Origin: Unio delphinus
Taxonomy: Eukaryota > Mollusca > Bivalvia > Unionida > Unionidae
NCBI GenBank assembly: GCA_029339505.1
Contig: JAQISU010000094.1
Span: 8,352,001-8,416,000, forward strand
Direction of reading: 5' to 3'
DNA: 64,000 nt
Part shown: piece by piece, positions 1-15,600 of the stretch
Layout: each line of letters starts with the position of its first letter
Numbering within the stretch: position 1 is the first letter of the stretch
Made by a program: the position numbers and the translations under genes
Notes under the pieces: model-generated
What the model saw: the letters and a program-made list of their open reading frames with translations, nothing else
What the model was told of the DNA's origin: nothing
Database searches by the model: none

Positions 1-577
1 CCTGCAATATTAAAGATTTTTTTGTGTTAAACTGAGTTCATCAGCAAACTATTAAACATAAAGTATCTTCTTAAACTCTAAAAATGCACTTTCAATATGA
101 CCCATATTAACAAGCTGATAATAATTCAAATTATTTTATGAACAAAGGGATGCCAAATTTGCCATGGTTATTTTTTTTTAAACATAGCTTGATCTCACTT
201 TACAAATCTATAATTGAACTCCATGGGTCATACCGAGTTCAGGAAAATTTGAATTTGAATTTACCTTTGCACTTGGTTAATGAAATGCTATTCTATATTA
301 AATGCAATAAGAGAAAGAACAACATTTAAATATACAAAGTATTTTTTAGTTGTCATTTAAATTTTTTCAATTTTGACATTAAACATAGTATATGAATATG
401 TATGAATAAGAAATTAGACTTTAATTGCTAGTCATTACAACCATCTGAAAGACACAGCAAACATTTTACAAAAAAGTTATATTGGTTTCTTTTCTTGAAC
501 ATTTCTAAAATGGATAGAGATTACTCTAAAAGTCATGTGATAAAAATGCAAAATAAATGTAAAGAAAAGACTCAAAC
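1..577. other. ANAPC7 intron 12 sequence, no feature seen
   Basis: AT-rich sequence to the left of the exon 12 donor. I looked for the next APC7 TPR exon on the minus strand and found nothing that matches. Confidence 0.6.
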
Positions 578-622
578 CTTTGCCACAGTCCCTTTGTCTT
601 TTCCTAACACGGATGCATAAAG
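578..622 (-). CDS. ANAPC7: ANAPC7 exon 12 (last exon visible)
   Basis: Acceptor TTTTCTTACAG|CTT and donor AAG|GTTTGA. It is 45 nt, encoding LYASVLGKDKGTVAK, which matches 'LLATVCLEDPVTQEK'. The donor (GTTTGA) is weaker than the others. The following exon should start 'AK.LL.KAL' and is not in bases 1-577. Confidence 0.85.
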
Positions 623-3600
623 CTGTAAGAAAAAGTAAGAGTCAAAATCCATCAGCTGAAACTTTGCAACTTGCAAATCAGTCATTAACATGTGATGTTG
701 GATACGAGTTGAAGAACAATTGAAGCCTTGACTCTGAGACATTATTAAAAGTAACAGTTTCCTTCTAAGGCAAATTGGCATGAGAAACAATATTGCAAGT
801 GTTTCTTGTTATGGCACCAAGCAGATGCTTCAGAAAGAGACCATGTAGAGCATTTCTGTTCCTGACTGGAAGAACGAAAATTACTGTTGTGCTTAATAAT
901 AAACAACAAACATCTATACAAAGCTAAATTGATACATACATAGCTGCCAACCCCCGAGTACAAAAATACTGACTGTTTGTGACAAAAATACTGATTTTCA
1001 GGAACAAATATTGATTTTTAAAATTTTCATGCATATGTAACTATTTACAACATATGCAACCATCAGTAAAGTTGGATAGTGCCTTACGTAATTATTTAAT
1101 GTTAAAGATGCACATGTTGCACACTTGTACCTTCTGGACAGGCTGTTATAACTTGGAGAAAGTACAAGTGAAACCTGGACATGAAGACATTATCATTTCC
1201 ATTTCAGTGCCCATTCAGAAGGTGAAAGAATGCAACACACTTATACACATGCTGTTTATAGGAGCTTTTTCCACACCTTATCTTTTTTTTCTTCAATCAT
1301 TATCAATTCCAATGTACCAACTTTCATTGATGATCTCAATTCTGTGATTTTCTTAATGAACTTTTTTTATTCATGCATACGAGTGTTCCTTCGAGATTTT
1401 ACTGTCTGGATAATGTGTACAAAATAAACATCCAGCAACATTAGTAACTGAAAAGAAATTTAATAAACTAAATTTTGATAAAATTACATAAAGGTTCTCT
1501 TTGGTATTTATATACGTCATAAGTTCAGTCTGAGTTGTGTGTGATGAAGTAGCAGCCTGATCTTTATTAACTTTTTCATGCCCTTGTATTTCTTGGGCGC
1601 CTCCATGCCCAATAGCGAAATCACATTACACAATTTGCAAAATGTAAAGTTTTTTCATTTTGTATATGGTTTCACAAATCTAAACAAGGTGGCACAATTG
1701 TCCTACCAGTTGTTTTCTTATCTTTTTCCTGGAGAAAATTCTGAATATTTTGTTTTCCTATTCAACATGATTAGAAGTTGAATATTACAAAGACAAGATA
1801 CACTGACAGTGGTAAGTGGTAAAGACAGACATGGTAACTTCAATTTCAAATGAACCAATCATATTGTAGAACTGTATTCATTTATACATGTGATACATTT
1901 CTATCAAAATGGTACCAGATACCCTGTCCAAACTGAAAATTCCAAGAAAATCTTTTCTTATTTTTTTTTAAATTAAAAAACATATTTTTGCACAAATAAA
2001 ATGTACGCCCATATTTGGGTCCAAAATATGGGGCAAATATGTAATAAATACGGGACAGTTGGCAGCTATGTATATATCTGTGAGTTATGTCCCTTTACAA
2101 ATATGAGGAACACTTCAGGTTTTGTTCAGTAAAAGGAAAGGAGGTAGCAGACAAATAATAGCAACAATTATCACAGACAACATAGTTTTTCTCTCGTCTG
2201 CAGCAAATGGCAATAACACCCATGAATTGTCATTAGAATTTCTTCATAAATGCATTAGTGGGATAAGGAATATATCCAGAGATAGCAGGCAAAAACAAAA
2301 TCAAAGGTCAAGATCATTGGGATACATACTTTATGCATCTAGTTACCCCAACTTCAATTATTTTGTATTAAAATTAAACCAGGATGTCTAAGAAAAAATA
2401 ATCTGAATTTGAGACCCTGTTCTTATGCATCCATAAAAGTCTAGTTTGACCTGCAAAACCTACAGTGAGAGTCCTGGCACTGCTACCAAGCGTCTTGATG
2501 GCCTTCCAGGACCAGGACAAAGCATCACGGTTCCTGTGACTCATCAAATAACATTCTATTAAACCTGCAACAAACAATAAAACAATATAAAAGTATACAT
2601 CCATAACATTCTAAAACTGCTTACTAAAGTGGTACTTCCTTATGCCAGCTCCTCAACTTTCATAAAACTTCCAAACTTTAGTACGTATTCAATTCACATA
2701 TTCAGACCATACAAATCAACAATATCAGTGGAGGATTTATAATTTTGTTTTTCATATATAACTATTGTCCAAGAAATCAAATCCACCACCAAAAGTGAGT
2801 GGTACTAATCTGGGGGTTATCTTTTTTAGTATTTTAAAAGAAGAACCATCTATCATAATATATTGCCTATATTTAATCCTAAAACTAAATAACTCTGCGA
2901 GTTCTAGGAATTTGGCTTGATTTTGAACATCACCAATCATCAGAACAGTGTATCTTATATGAACAGTGTATCTCATATGACAGGCTTCCTGTCTAATTGT
3001 TTTATATATTAATTATCTATGATGGCTTTAAGTATTAATTACCAATGATCATTCAAGTTTTGTCTGCAATTTAACAATTTTCCTACTGTGCATGTTCTTG
3101 TGAACAATCAAGGAGATTCATTTTTATCCTTCATGTTTGCCACCACCTTCAAAAAGTTATGTCATTTTTTTTATCTTTATATTGTTCACACATCTAAATT
3201 TGATATATCTATACTATCTACATAAATTTGATATGTCTATAGTATCTATATAAATTTGATATATATACTATCTAAATTTGATATATCTATACTATCTACA
3301 TAAATTTGATATACCTATACTATCTACATAAATTTGATATACCTATACTATCTACATAAATTTGATATACCTATACTATCTACATAAATTTGATATACCT
3401 ATACTATCTACATAAATTTGATATACCTATACTATCTACATAAATTTGATATGTCTATAGTATCTATATAAATTTGATATATATACTATCTAAATTTGAT
3501 ATATCTATACTATCTACATAAATTTGATATACCTATACTATCTACATAAATTTGATATGTCTATAGTATCTATATAAATTTGATATATATACTATCTAAA

Positions 3601-6600
3601 TTTGATATATCTATACTATCTACATAAATTTGATATATCTATACTATCTACATAAATTTGATATGTCTATAGTATCTATATAAATTTGATATATATACTA
3701 TCTAAATTTTATATATCTATACTATCTATCTAAATTTTATATGAGTAAAGAAAATATTTCGGGTATAATTTGGGACACACTTCGTGATGCAGAATAGTAA
3801 GGAATGGGGGACACAGCAAAAAAGAAGTTACTTTGATAATTTCATGACAGACTTCAAAATCAATCTTCATGTTCGTGATTTATACACAGCTATGTCTTGA
3901 AGATGCAAATGCCATCAGAATAATCACTGATATGTCTTGTATTTACACAAACATGAGCTGAACAAAAAAATGTTCAAGCAATCTCAAATCAATTTGAGTG
4001 TTTTCATATTTCATGAAAAAACAATTTGTCTGTATTTATATGTATATTGGTTCTAATATGTATTCAATGCTTTTGGAAATTGTAGCAGACTTGTTCCATA
4101 CAAAAAGATATCATTATTTATCCATATATTATCACACTGCAACATATCCTGCATCTCTATCATTGAGACATAACTGTTTTGAAATTAAATGACTTGTTTG
4201 ATATATTTATTTTATTCATGCAAGTCTTCAAAAGCTAACTGAATCAAAATATTCCAATTATTGGATATAATTTGGTTGTCATTATTTTTTACTTAATCTT
4301 TGCTTTCATATTAAAACTGGATGCTTTACATGACTTCAATATCCAATCATTATAGTTATAAAAAGCTTCCCTTTCTCATCAAGGATATTTTTATAGTATC
4401 AAATAAAAATATTATACATGCAAATTATGACTGATGGCAGTAGCACATGATTCTGCTAGAGAGGTCACTCCTATAGGGTTATACCAAATTTGTAACCACT
4501 CTGAGTACAAAGAATTAACATTACAAAAACCATGAATTATTTTTTTATGGTTAATGTATTGCTTGTTTGTTTGCTTGATTAGGAATTTTAACATAGCTTT
4601 AACAATTTTCAGTTATATCGCTATGATGTCTGCAGTGAGACAGTTTATAGTGATGTCTAGCACTGAGGCATCATGCCGCAGACATGTAGCATGATGTCCC
4701 ACCCAGTCACATTATCCTAACACCAGATCGAACAGTCCTAACACTAACCTCTTGATGCTGAGCGTCAAGTGAGGCAGCTGTTAGTACCGTTTTTGTAAGT
4801 CTTTGGTATGACTTGGCCAGGGATCGAACCGATGACCTCCCACTTCCGCGGCAGACGCTCTAACCACTAGGTATGGTTAATGTAATTTTCACAATGTCCA
4901 TGTTACCAGGGCAGACAACAGCATATAATTATGCTCTCTTTATCCTATTTTTAAATTGTTAACATAAATACATTCTTAGATGCAGCAGCAGTAGTCTTTG
5001 AGGACATTTTTTTCAGGTAGAACAAACTATATTAAGAAAAGTATACCTAACTTTACCTATAACATGCATCACCCTCTTGAGGATTTAAAGGGAACATTGC
5101 AGACTTTGATCTGCCAATACATTTGGCATCAGCACATCTTGATCTACGATGTTTCACTGTAAAGTGGATGTAACACATAGGTTAATATACAGTATCTTTT
5201 GTCAACAGTTTCACAACACATTCATGAAGCAGTATATTCACCTGCATATGCCTCATATCTGTGAGGAGCCACCCTCAGGGCTTCCTGGTAGTGCAGAATT
5301 GCCTCTTGCGTCTTTTTTATTTCAAGCAATGCTGTACCTTTGAGAAGGAATGCCTCAACATTACATGGGTTTATATTGTTTGCCTGGAAGAAATAAGATA
5401 TCTGATAATTTGAATCATAGGTGATATCTATTTACAACAATTTATTCACAGTATTGTAAGGACTGTTTGGTATGTTTTTGAACTGAGACTCAATGGCCAA
5501 AATTTAACTTCAGTTTAATTAGTTTTGATGTCCGATGAAAAAGATCAAGGAAATATTGTATCATGGTAGCAAAAAATACTTAAAATGCATACAAGAACTA
5601 TACAATTGAAAAATAGCCTGCTCAAATGTTTTAATAGTACATGATTTGCCATCTGTTTTGTTCAAAAGAACTGATTAAAAGCAAAAAAACCCTTGCATTT
5701 TACCTTCTGTGCAAAGTAGACAGCTCTGACTGCCTTTTTGGTAACTAAAGATAAGTATCCCATGGCAATCCAAGGCTCTGCAGCATGCTCAGAAACACTC
5801 ATTAGCTGCTGGGCTAACCTAGAGTGAAATTTATAGTAAAATATGTAATAGTCCTCATATTGATTCCTATGGAAATGAATTGTGTAACATGACAATATTT
5901 CTTGTATCACACCAGATATGTCAAGCAATTACTTGGTGATGTTAAGCATAATGTAGAATCTAATAAATTTCTTGCTCTTTTTTTAATAATTTAATTTTTT
6001 ATAATTTCTTACTTCTTTTTTATAATTTAATAAAATGTCACAGCAGATATATCAAGATACATCAGTATATAAAATCACATTATTATTTTATGATTCAGTC
6101 ATCAAAATAATTAAAACATGATATTTTTATGAACATTTTCATATTCAATTCAATTTTTTTGATAAACAATTTTTTTAAAAAGTTACCATTAAGCCAAAAG
6201 GCCAATAGAGTAAATTATTTTTGTACTGCTGGATATTTTTATGTTACAATCACACACTAGTATTTTGGTGCTGACAACAATATTCAACAACAGAAATACT
6301 ATTAGGTATAAATAGTGTCAACAAAGTCCTGGTTTATGATCAACTAACAGCCTGAAAACTGTTAACCACTGTACATGCACATTATATCAAGTTTCTCCCT
6401 TGAAAATATCTCCATGTAAGATTTAACAGAAGTGTTTAGCATACAGTGATACAGTGATTAATCTTATCCTGGAATGGTAAAGACTGTAAATGTAATACAT
6501 GCAAGTAATATTTCCACTCTCCTACCATGATGACAGGAAGTAATATCAGTGTTAACATTTTGGTTATCTGTCCTTGTCTTATGTACTATCAAGTCCCCTA

Positions 6601-9600
6601 ATGTTACTTTCTTTTAAAGTAAAGAATATTCTGCAATGCTGCATGCTTTTAGTCCTCAATTGGGAATTTTGTGTTTAATTCAAATATTTATTCTTTCTAC
6701 CTATAATGTTTAGCAACATGGCTTTTTCTTCTTCATCCTTAAATTTATCCAAACCTAAGGTTATAAATTACTTAAACACTAAATCTAAATCTGGCTTTAT
6801 TTAAAGCCTTTAAAATGCCTTGCTTGCATATATTTAAAGTTATGTGCTATGTGTTTTGTCAGATTGTGCTATGTTGGTATTTCATGCAAATCATGTTTTT
6901 TTCGATGTCTTTGTTTTTTTTCTTCATGTCATTAAAATGCTCATTAGAGCTTAGGCCTCATTGTTAATTTTAAATCATGCCAAAATTAAATAAATCTTAT
7001 TTTATTAAAGGTACCTCCATACAACTTGCTTGCCATGTTTGCTAAGCTTGCTTGCAATATCTTGAACAGTTTAAGAGTTATGTTTTAAAAATGAAAATGC
7101 CTGGGCAGGTTGAGGGACTAGCTATATTACCCAATCCTCCATCTTGCATATGAGATGGAGGGAGGAATGGAATACTTTACTATGTGGGTCACCTGGGTTT
7201 ATCTGAGGAGATATACTACACCTAAACATCCAACCATACTTTCTTATAGTCTCAGCAAACACAACACCTGATACTATAGTAGTCCCCCTCTTATACAGCC
7301 ACCCCTTCTGCATTGGGAAAGTGGCCTTATAAGAAGGGTGGCCTTTCCAGAGGGGGGACTAAATTTTTTATAAGAAGTACATGTATATGTAATGCACGTA
7401 GTAAGAAAGCTCTATACTTCAAAGCAATTAATATCTTCGTTTAAATGAAACATTAATCATTAAAAGGTTCTTCCTGATATAATAACAAACTTATTTCAAC
7501 TGAAAATACATTAATAGTGCTTTTTTTTGGCAAAAGTGTGATATGAGAGCGCTTATTGTTGTCATGCACATTGCAAATGCATTCAAAAACGTCATTTACA
7601 TCTTGGTACATACATAATTATCTTTCCATTTGCTCCATTTTTCCACTGCTGCTGAATAATCTTCTTATTGGTTATGACTTTATTTATTAGAGTCATTTCA
7701 ATATAAACTTGTTTTTTTCAGTCTTTTCTACATAAAATTGTTTGGCAAGACCCCCCTCCCCCAATGTAGTAGAGTAGAGTAACCGACTTTCTTCTAAAAT
7801 AATGTCTCCATTCATGTGATGACATGTTAGTGTTTGGTAATGATTTATTTGGTTCCTGCTAACTGTATGTTATTTAATTATGCAAACAAAACTTGTGTCA
7901 AGTGGAAGAAAGTGCAGTCTTCGTAAAGGAAGCCATAAATGTATTTTCACGTGATTTTTTAAAAAGTCATTGTCTGGTACCCTGATTTTTTCAAGGTTTG
8001 GAGCCCCAAGTGGTCTAAAGCGCTCTCAGTTACGAATCACTGCCATCTCACCTCTGTCTGCGTGGGTTCGAGTCTAAGATTCGGCTAATGTAGTTATGTG
8101 AGAAAGCTTGCCAATAGCTTCTCGTAGGTCAGTGGTTCTTTCTGGGGAATTTCCTGGGTTCTTCCTCCACCAATAATATTGGCCACCATGTATAGCCTAT
8201 CGTGTACTGAAAAATGGCATTAAACCCTATAACAACAACAAAATCTTCAAGGTTCTCTGTGTGTGCCAAAGCACAAAATCTATTTTTAGCCTATGCTGAC
8301 CCTGTTTTGATCTTAACAATTACGTCTGGTTATAATTATCAAAGAGAAGAACTCGATATAGGTGTTAAGCCCCAAACTCTATTATAACATTATCGTGCCC
8401 ATTTCCTGTAAACATCGATTTTTTATAGATAATGATATACATGTACTATTAATCTTCAGTCAACACTTCTAATGGAAACTTGACACTGGGAGACATTAAT
8501 CGATGACAGAGATAAATCAATTGCTTACCTTAGGTTAAGATTTGAATAAATCATTGGTTCTGAATACATTTGCAGAAACAAAAAGTGGCCGCTCATGAGG
8601 GGACATTTTACATTTTTTTTAAAAAAAAATGCTGGCTGCTGGTCGCATTAGAGGGGTGGCTGTTCTTGAGGGGTACTTTTGAATAAAAAGTCGACAGTGC
8701 CAAGGAATTCTGGCCATAAGAAGTGGGTGGCCACTGGTCAGGGGGGCCGTTCAAGAAGGGGACTACTGTACTGCCACAATAAGAGTGTTCATCAGTCAAT
8801 TAGTCAATTAGAATTTAGAACATACATCATGTGAGAATGAGGATGTGGAGACATACAGATCATAGTTATCTATTAATCTGTTCTACTGACCTCTGTAATT
8901 CTTGAACTTTCTTATCTTTGTACAGGAGAAAGGAATACATGTCCATAGTACTTAGATGAAGTGGATCCCTGGCGTGGGCCTGAAACAAAAACCGATCTTA
9001 TCTTTGTACGGGAGAAAAGGAATACATGTACAAATTGCTTTGATGAAGTGGATCCCTGGCATGGGCCTGAAACAAAAACCGATCTTATCTTTGTACTGGA
9101 GAAAAGGAATACATGTACATATTGCTTTGATGAAGTGGATCCCTGGCATGGGCCTGAAACAAAAACCGATCTTATCTTTGTACAGGAGAAAGGCATACAT
9201 GTCCATAGTACTTAGATGAAGTGGATCCCTGGCGTGGGCCTGAAACAAAAACCGATCTTATCTTTGTACGGGAGAAAAGGAATACATGTACAAATTGCTT
9301 TGATGAAGTGGATCCCTGGCATGGGCCTGAAACAAAAACCGATCTTATCTTTGTACAGGAGAAAGGCATACATGTACATATTGCTTTGATGAAGTAGATC
9401 CCTGGCATCGGCATGAAACAAAAAATGATCTTATCTTTGTACAGGTATGAACAACAACAACCTTTCATTCAACACATGCATTTAGTTATAGCATGTTTAC
9501 AACATGGTGTCACTGCATGTACACTGAAGAATTTGACTTGTGCTAAATTAAGTACATCCTTTGGATTTGAATTATATGCGCAACTGCACCAAACTTAAAT

Positions 9601-12600
9601 AATACCACCAAAATACAATAAGAAAATTTCAGAAATAATGCTTTGAAACTGACTGCAATACTGTAAACACTCATTGATGTAAATGACCTGTTTACTTAGC
9701 TATACCAATCGTATACTCAACCAAGCAAATGTTCATACCTCAATTGATTGACAATGATATTGATGTCAATGGACAATCAGTCAAATATAACTTGGGGGGG
9801 GGGGGACAAATAATTTAGTAACACTATCAGGCAGGGCATCTCATACTGCTCAACCCACTGTAGATTTTCCAACATTGAGTAATGTGGAGTAAATTGAACA
9901 AATGGTTACCAGCATTGCTACCAGACAAAAATCATATTCATGGATCAAATAATTACCTGATCTCCTGTAAGAAAACAAAAGACAAATCTGCCAATTATAA
10001 ACAAAAGGAAACACCAAACACAAACAGTTATAAAAAAAACAAGGCTGAATGAATATTATGCTGAATTTTTACAAATTTGTGTTACAGTAAGCCAAAACAC
10101 AAAACTTTATTTTATCAATGATGATCAGTTAAGTAAATAGACTGTATACAGGCTAAGTGACTTGCACAATTAAAGATGTGTGTCACGTTGTTGGGATGCT
10201 TATATCTCTAAAAAAATTTAACCCTTGAGCGCATTGATCAAAATAATTAAAATAGCAAATGGCATTTTTTAAAAATGTCATTTGGAAGAATGAGATTTGG
10301 GAAAACAATGAATAAAGCAGAAATATGCATTTAGCAATTTTTGGTTATAAACATGGATATACAATGTGCACTTTATATACTGGTCTGTACACTATATTAT
10401 ATTACCAGTGACACAGCAAACTCTAAGCACCTAATAAATCATTAAAGTTTTTATCTACTTTTAATTTATTTCATGATGGAAAAATAAGAAAATATGTACC
10501 TGCAAAATAATAATATAAATACAATCATAGTAATTTATAACTGTTTCTTGACATAGTAAATAAACAAGTGCTGGTCATTGTTGTGTGCAGTATGGAAATC
10601 GTACCAAATTTGTCTAGACATTTATTTTTTATATCTATAAGTGTTGGCACACCAATATGCTATAATTTTTAAATGCACAGAAATCTTGGAACACGGACAT
10701 TTTTATAAAAAATCCCAAGACTTACAGTCATTATGGCATAAACAGTATTATAAATTTTACAGAGGGATAAAGATTTCAATTAAGTTCATTCTCATGTTGA
10801 GAAGTTTTATCAAACTGTACCCACGGATCCCTATATTTCATTGTTATTTTACCACAATCTTAACAACTTTGTAAGTATTTTACCACAATTTTAACAACTT
10901 TGTAAGTATTTTACCACAATCTTAACAACTTTGTAAATAGAAGATTAGGATCATTCTAATTCCAATTGTTATAAAAAAGTCTGACAGCCATAACACAGAT
11001 TCTATATATATCACTTTATCTACTTGCACAAAACAATCCTGTTAATATTAAACCTACCCTTTGGAATGCAATGAGGGCTTGACTGTATTGTCCTTCCAGG
11101 AAGTGGGTCTGGGCCAAACCAGCCAAGAGGTAGATATTGTCCTTGAGGTATGTCTTTGTATCCAGGAGTTTGAAGGTGTAGATAGTGTGGTTGTACTCAT
11201 GTGAAGCAAGGAATGCATAGCCACGAATCCAGTTTGACAACCTTTTAAGGAACAATAGATTTAAATTGTATTCAATACATTATTCATTCATATTAAATTT
11301 AAAACTTAAGTTTAGGTAAGAAGGGAAGCTAAAAGTTGCAAGCATATATTTTGAATTCCCATTTCTCTTCAACAAGAGACAAACATTAAAAATAGACAAA
11401 TTTACATAGACCTCAACAAGGAAAATTAGCCTCAAATGTCAAATTGATATACACATTTAAAATGTTGGGCCAAATTTACATTTGTTGAAAAATGTCAAAA
11501 CAAAATGTGAACATTCTTATCTTACAGTCTTTGCCCTAATATTCTGGTCAACATAAGGCTATGCACAACCATATTTTTTTTATTGAATATATGAATATTT
11601 AAGTTTTGGACAGTCTTGGAAATTAATTTTAATTTTAATTTTTATACTTGGACACATTAAATAAAATAAGTTTTAATTTGCAAAAAAGAAAACAGTAAAG
11701 TTTAATGCAACCCCCAATATGTATTTGAAAAATGAAAACTAGGATGATAAATGATACCTATCAATGAAAACTAGGATGATAAACAATAACTATCAGTGAA
11801 AACTAGGATGATAAACGATACCTATCAATGAAAACTAGGATGATAAATGATACCTATCAATGAAAACTAGGATGATAAATGATACCTATCAATGAAAACT
11901 AGGATGATAAACAATAACTATCAATGAAAACTAGGATGATAAATGATACTATCAATGAAAACTAGGATGATAAATGATACCTATCAATGAAAACTAGGAT
12001 GTAAACAATAACTATCAATGAAAACTAGGATGATAAATGATACTATCAATGAAAACTAGGATGATAAATGATACCTATCAATGAATACTAGGATGATAAA
12101 TGATACCTATCAATGAATACTAGGATGATAAATGAAACCTATCAATGAAAACTAGGATGATAAATGATACCTATCAATGAAAACTAGGATGATAAATGAA
12201 ACCTATCAATGAAAACTAGGATGATAAATGATACCTATCAATGAAAACTAGGATGATAAATGATACCTATCAATGAAAACTAGGATGATAAACAATAACT
12301 ATCAATGAAAACTAGGATGATAAATGATACCTATCAATGAAAACTAGGATGATAAATGATACCTATCAATGAAAACTAGGATGATAAACAATAACTATCA
12401 ATGAAAACTAGGATGATAAATGATACTATCAATGAAAACTAGGATGATAAATGATACCTATCAATGAAAACTAGGATGATAAACAATAACTATCAATGAA
12501 AACTAGGATGATAAATGATACTATCAATGAAAACTAGGATGATAAATGATACCTATCAATGAATACTAGGATGATAAATGATACCTATCAATGAATACTA

Positions 12601-15600
12601 GGATGATAAATGAAACCTATCAATGAAAACTAGGATGATAAATGATACCTATCAATGAAAACTAGGATGATAAATGAAACCTATCAATGAAAACTAGGAT
12701 GATAAATGATACCTATCAATGAATACTAGGATGATAAATGATACCTATCAATGAAAACTAGGATGATAAATGATACCTATCAATGAAAACTAGGATGCTA
12801 AGTAACAAAGACAGTGAATAGTTGCCATTTTAAGATTATAAGCCACATTTTAACTCTGGCAAACAAATTTCAGACAATTAAGATTTCCAAAGATTTATCA
12901 TATCATTTTGTAAGTTAAAAAAAATAGAAAGGTATGATAAAAGGGAAATCTGCTCCAGTTATGGAAAGAATTTCCATTTGAAAACAACTGCTTCCCTGGG
13001 ATAAAACAATAACTGTAAAAATGAAATCCAAAATTCACTACTCTATCATGCTTAATCTAAAAAATGTACTGTCAATGCATTTGCCCCCTTAATCTAACAT
13101 ATGCATTGTCATGTGCCTGACATTTATAACTTGTATAATCACTGGTCCATATATGGCTTCTCTGTGTAAATATAATTAGATCCAGTCTAATATCACTGCC
13201 ATTAAAAGCTATTCCTGTTTTCATTTGAGCAAGAAAAAAAAGAGCTACAGGCCACAATATTCAAACATGTTTAATATTCACCCTGCCGAATACCAACCAA
13301 CCTACTGATTCAGATGATGGCATTAAGTCAGAATTGTAATAACAGCTCAAGGTAACAGTACTCACACTCGATATTAACACAGTGTACTGCTTGATCAATT
13401 GTCCATTATAAGCACTGATTGATTACAGTGTGTGTAAAAATATCCCTTGTATAACATCTTAACAGTGTACCGGTACTAAAGAAGTGATTGGTTATAGTCT
13501 TTATGAAAATATGAATCACACAACACAAACCAACAGCACTGATTGGTTACAGTCTAAGCTGATTTAAAATTATTCTATTTATTAAATACACCATTTCAAG
13601 AAATGAAAAAAGGAAAGCTGGTCATCTTTAATTGGGGGGGGGGGATCTATAACTGAGATTTACATTCAGAGTGGCAGAGTGGTGTGCCCTATAAAATTTT
13701 CCTTCCAAAACTAATATATTTAATGAAAAGACTTACCAATCACAAATTGTTCCATGCGGCATACCACTCATCACTAACGCAACAACATCAGTGCCCTTTT
13801 GACCTAGAGACAGCAGGCCATGAACAGCTTCAAGGGCAAGTGGACACTCCCTATAAGAATACATTACAAATAATATTTTGAATTATCATCAAATATAACA
13901 CTTAGACTCTTCCTTTTACCTAAGATAACTTTCTTAGTAAAATTCAATACTGTGGTTTACTTTTATAAAGTAAACCATTAATTTCTAGCATTTTAATCAC
14001 TTACAACCACTTTTAATGTGACAACCTTAGTCTATATCCCTCTTATTGAAATAGAACTGGTCAATTGATGTTGAACACAAATTAGTATTACTAAAGTACA
14101 CTAAATTAAAAGTGGTTAATTGATATTTAACACAAATTAGTATTACTAAAGTACACTAAATTAAAAGTGGTTAATTGATGTTTAACACAAATTAGTATTA
14201 CTAAATAAAGTACACTCAATAAAAACTGGTTAATTTATGTTTAACACAAATTAGTATTACTAAATAAAGTACACTCAATAAAAACTGATTAATTGATGTT
14301 TAACACAAATTAGTATTACTAAATAAAGTACACTCAATAAAAACTGATTAATTGATATTTAACACAAATTAGTATTACTAAAGTACACTAAATTAAAAGT
14401 GGTTAATTGATGTTTAACACAAATTAGTATTACTAAAGTACACTAAATTAAAAGTGGTTAATTGATGTTTAACACAAATTAGTATTACTAAATAAAGTAC
14501 ACTCAATAAAAACTGGTTAATTTATGTTTAACACAAATTAGTATTACTAAATAAAGTACACTCAATAAAAACTGATTAATTGATATTTAACACAAATTAG
14601 TATTACTAAATAAAGTACACTCAATAAAAACTGATTAATTGATATTTAACACAAATTAGTATTACTAAAGTACACTAAATTAAAAGTGGTTAATTGATGT
14701 TTAACACAAATTAGTATTACTAAAGCATATGCAATAAAAAATGGTTAATTGTCATTTAACACAAATTCGTATTACTCAAGTACACTAAATTAAAACTGAT
14801 TAATTGATGTTTAACACAAATTAGTATTACTAAATAAAGTACACTCAATAAAAACTGGTTAATTGATGTTTAACACAAATTCGTATTACTCAAGTACACT
14901 AAATTAAAACTGATTAATTGATGTTTAACACAAATTAGTATTACTAAATAAAGTACACTCAATAAAAACTGGTTAATTGATGTTTAACACAAATAAGTAT
15001 TACTTAAATAGATTTCAGAAATTGGATGATTAAAGTGTTACTTAACAAAGCTCAAACTCAGTCTCTAAACAAATGTCCACATATGACAAGGAGGTCCGAT
15101 GATATTTATGATGAATAGACCACAATGATTTACTAGACAATGATGGAGGAATTCAGAATGAGGATTAATATTTAGACTTTGTACCATATGATATGTATAG
15201 GATACTGTGAACTAAAACATTGTGGGCTTGACTTCAGGTTTGTACACATTTAATACAATTTCCCTTTGATCAGGTAACTGGGTAATCTATCATTAGGATC
15301 GATGGGTACATAGAAGTTTTCTAAAATTTTGACAGCTTTAATCAGATGTCCTATCTTCCATGATAATGCATTGTGCCAGTGATCATGGAATGGCAGGTTT
15401 TAACTGATTGAAGCTGTTTTTAATTGATAAGCCATAGGAAGTTAGCAATTAAGGTATGGATGCCCACAGTGGTATAAAGCGTTCATGTGTATTCACTGAG
15501 AATATATTTTCCACTGTCTTTCTTTGCCTTAAAGGTGAATGGTCATCTCATCTGAGGGATTCTCCACCACTTGTGAGATCTGTTTGTTCTTAACTCATTT

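Noticed and set aside
4630..4871. Functional tRNA gene
   Set aside because: A- and B-box sequences are present but the cloverleaf is not completed, and a SINE body, tail and target duplication follow.
7120..7330. Coding exon on the minus strand (63-codon frame 7122-7313)
   Set aside because: Overlaps the left end of the TA-flanked TIR element and has no APC7 similarity.
8912..9468. Tandem-repeat protein genes on both strands (e.g. 8952-9248)
   Set aside because: They are read-throughs of the duplicated exon 8 array. Only the leftmost copy has a splice donor and fits APC7.
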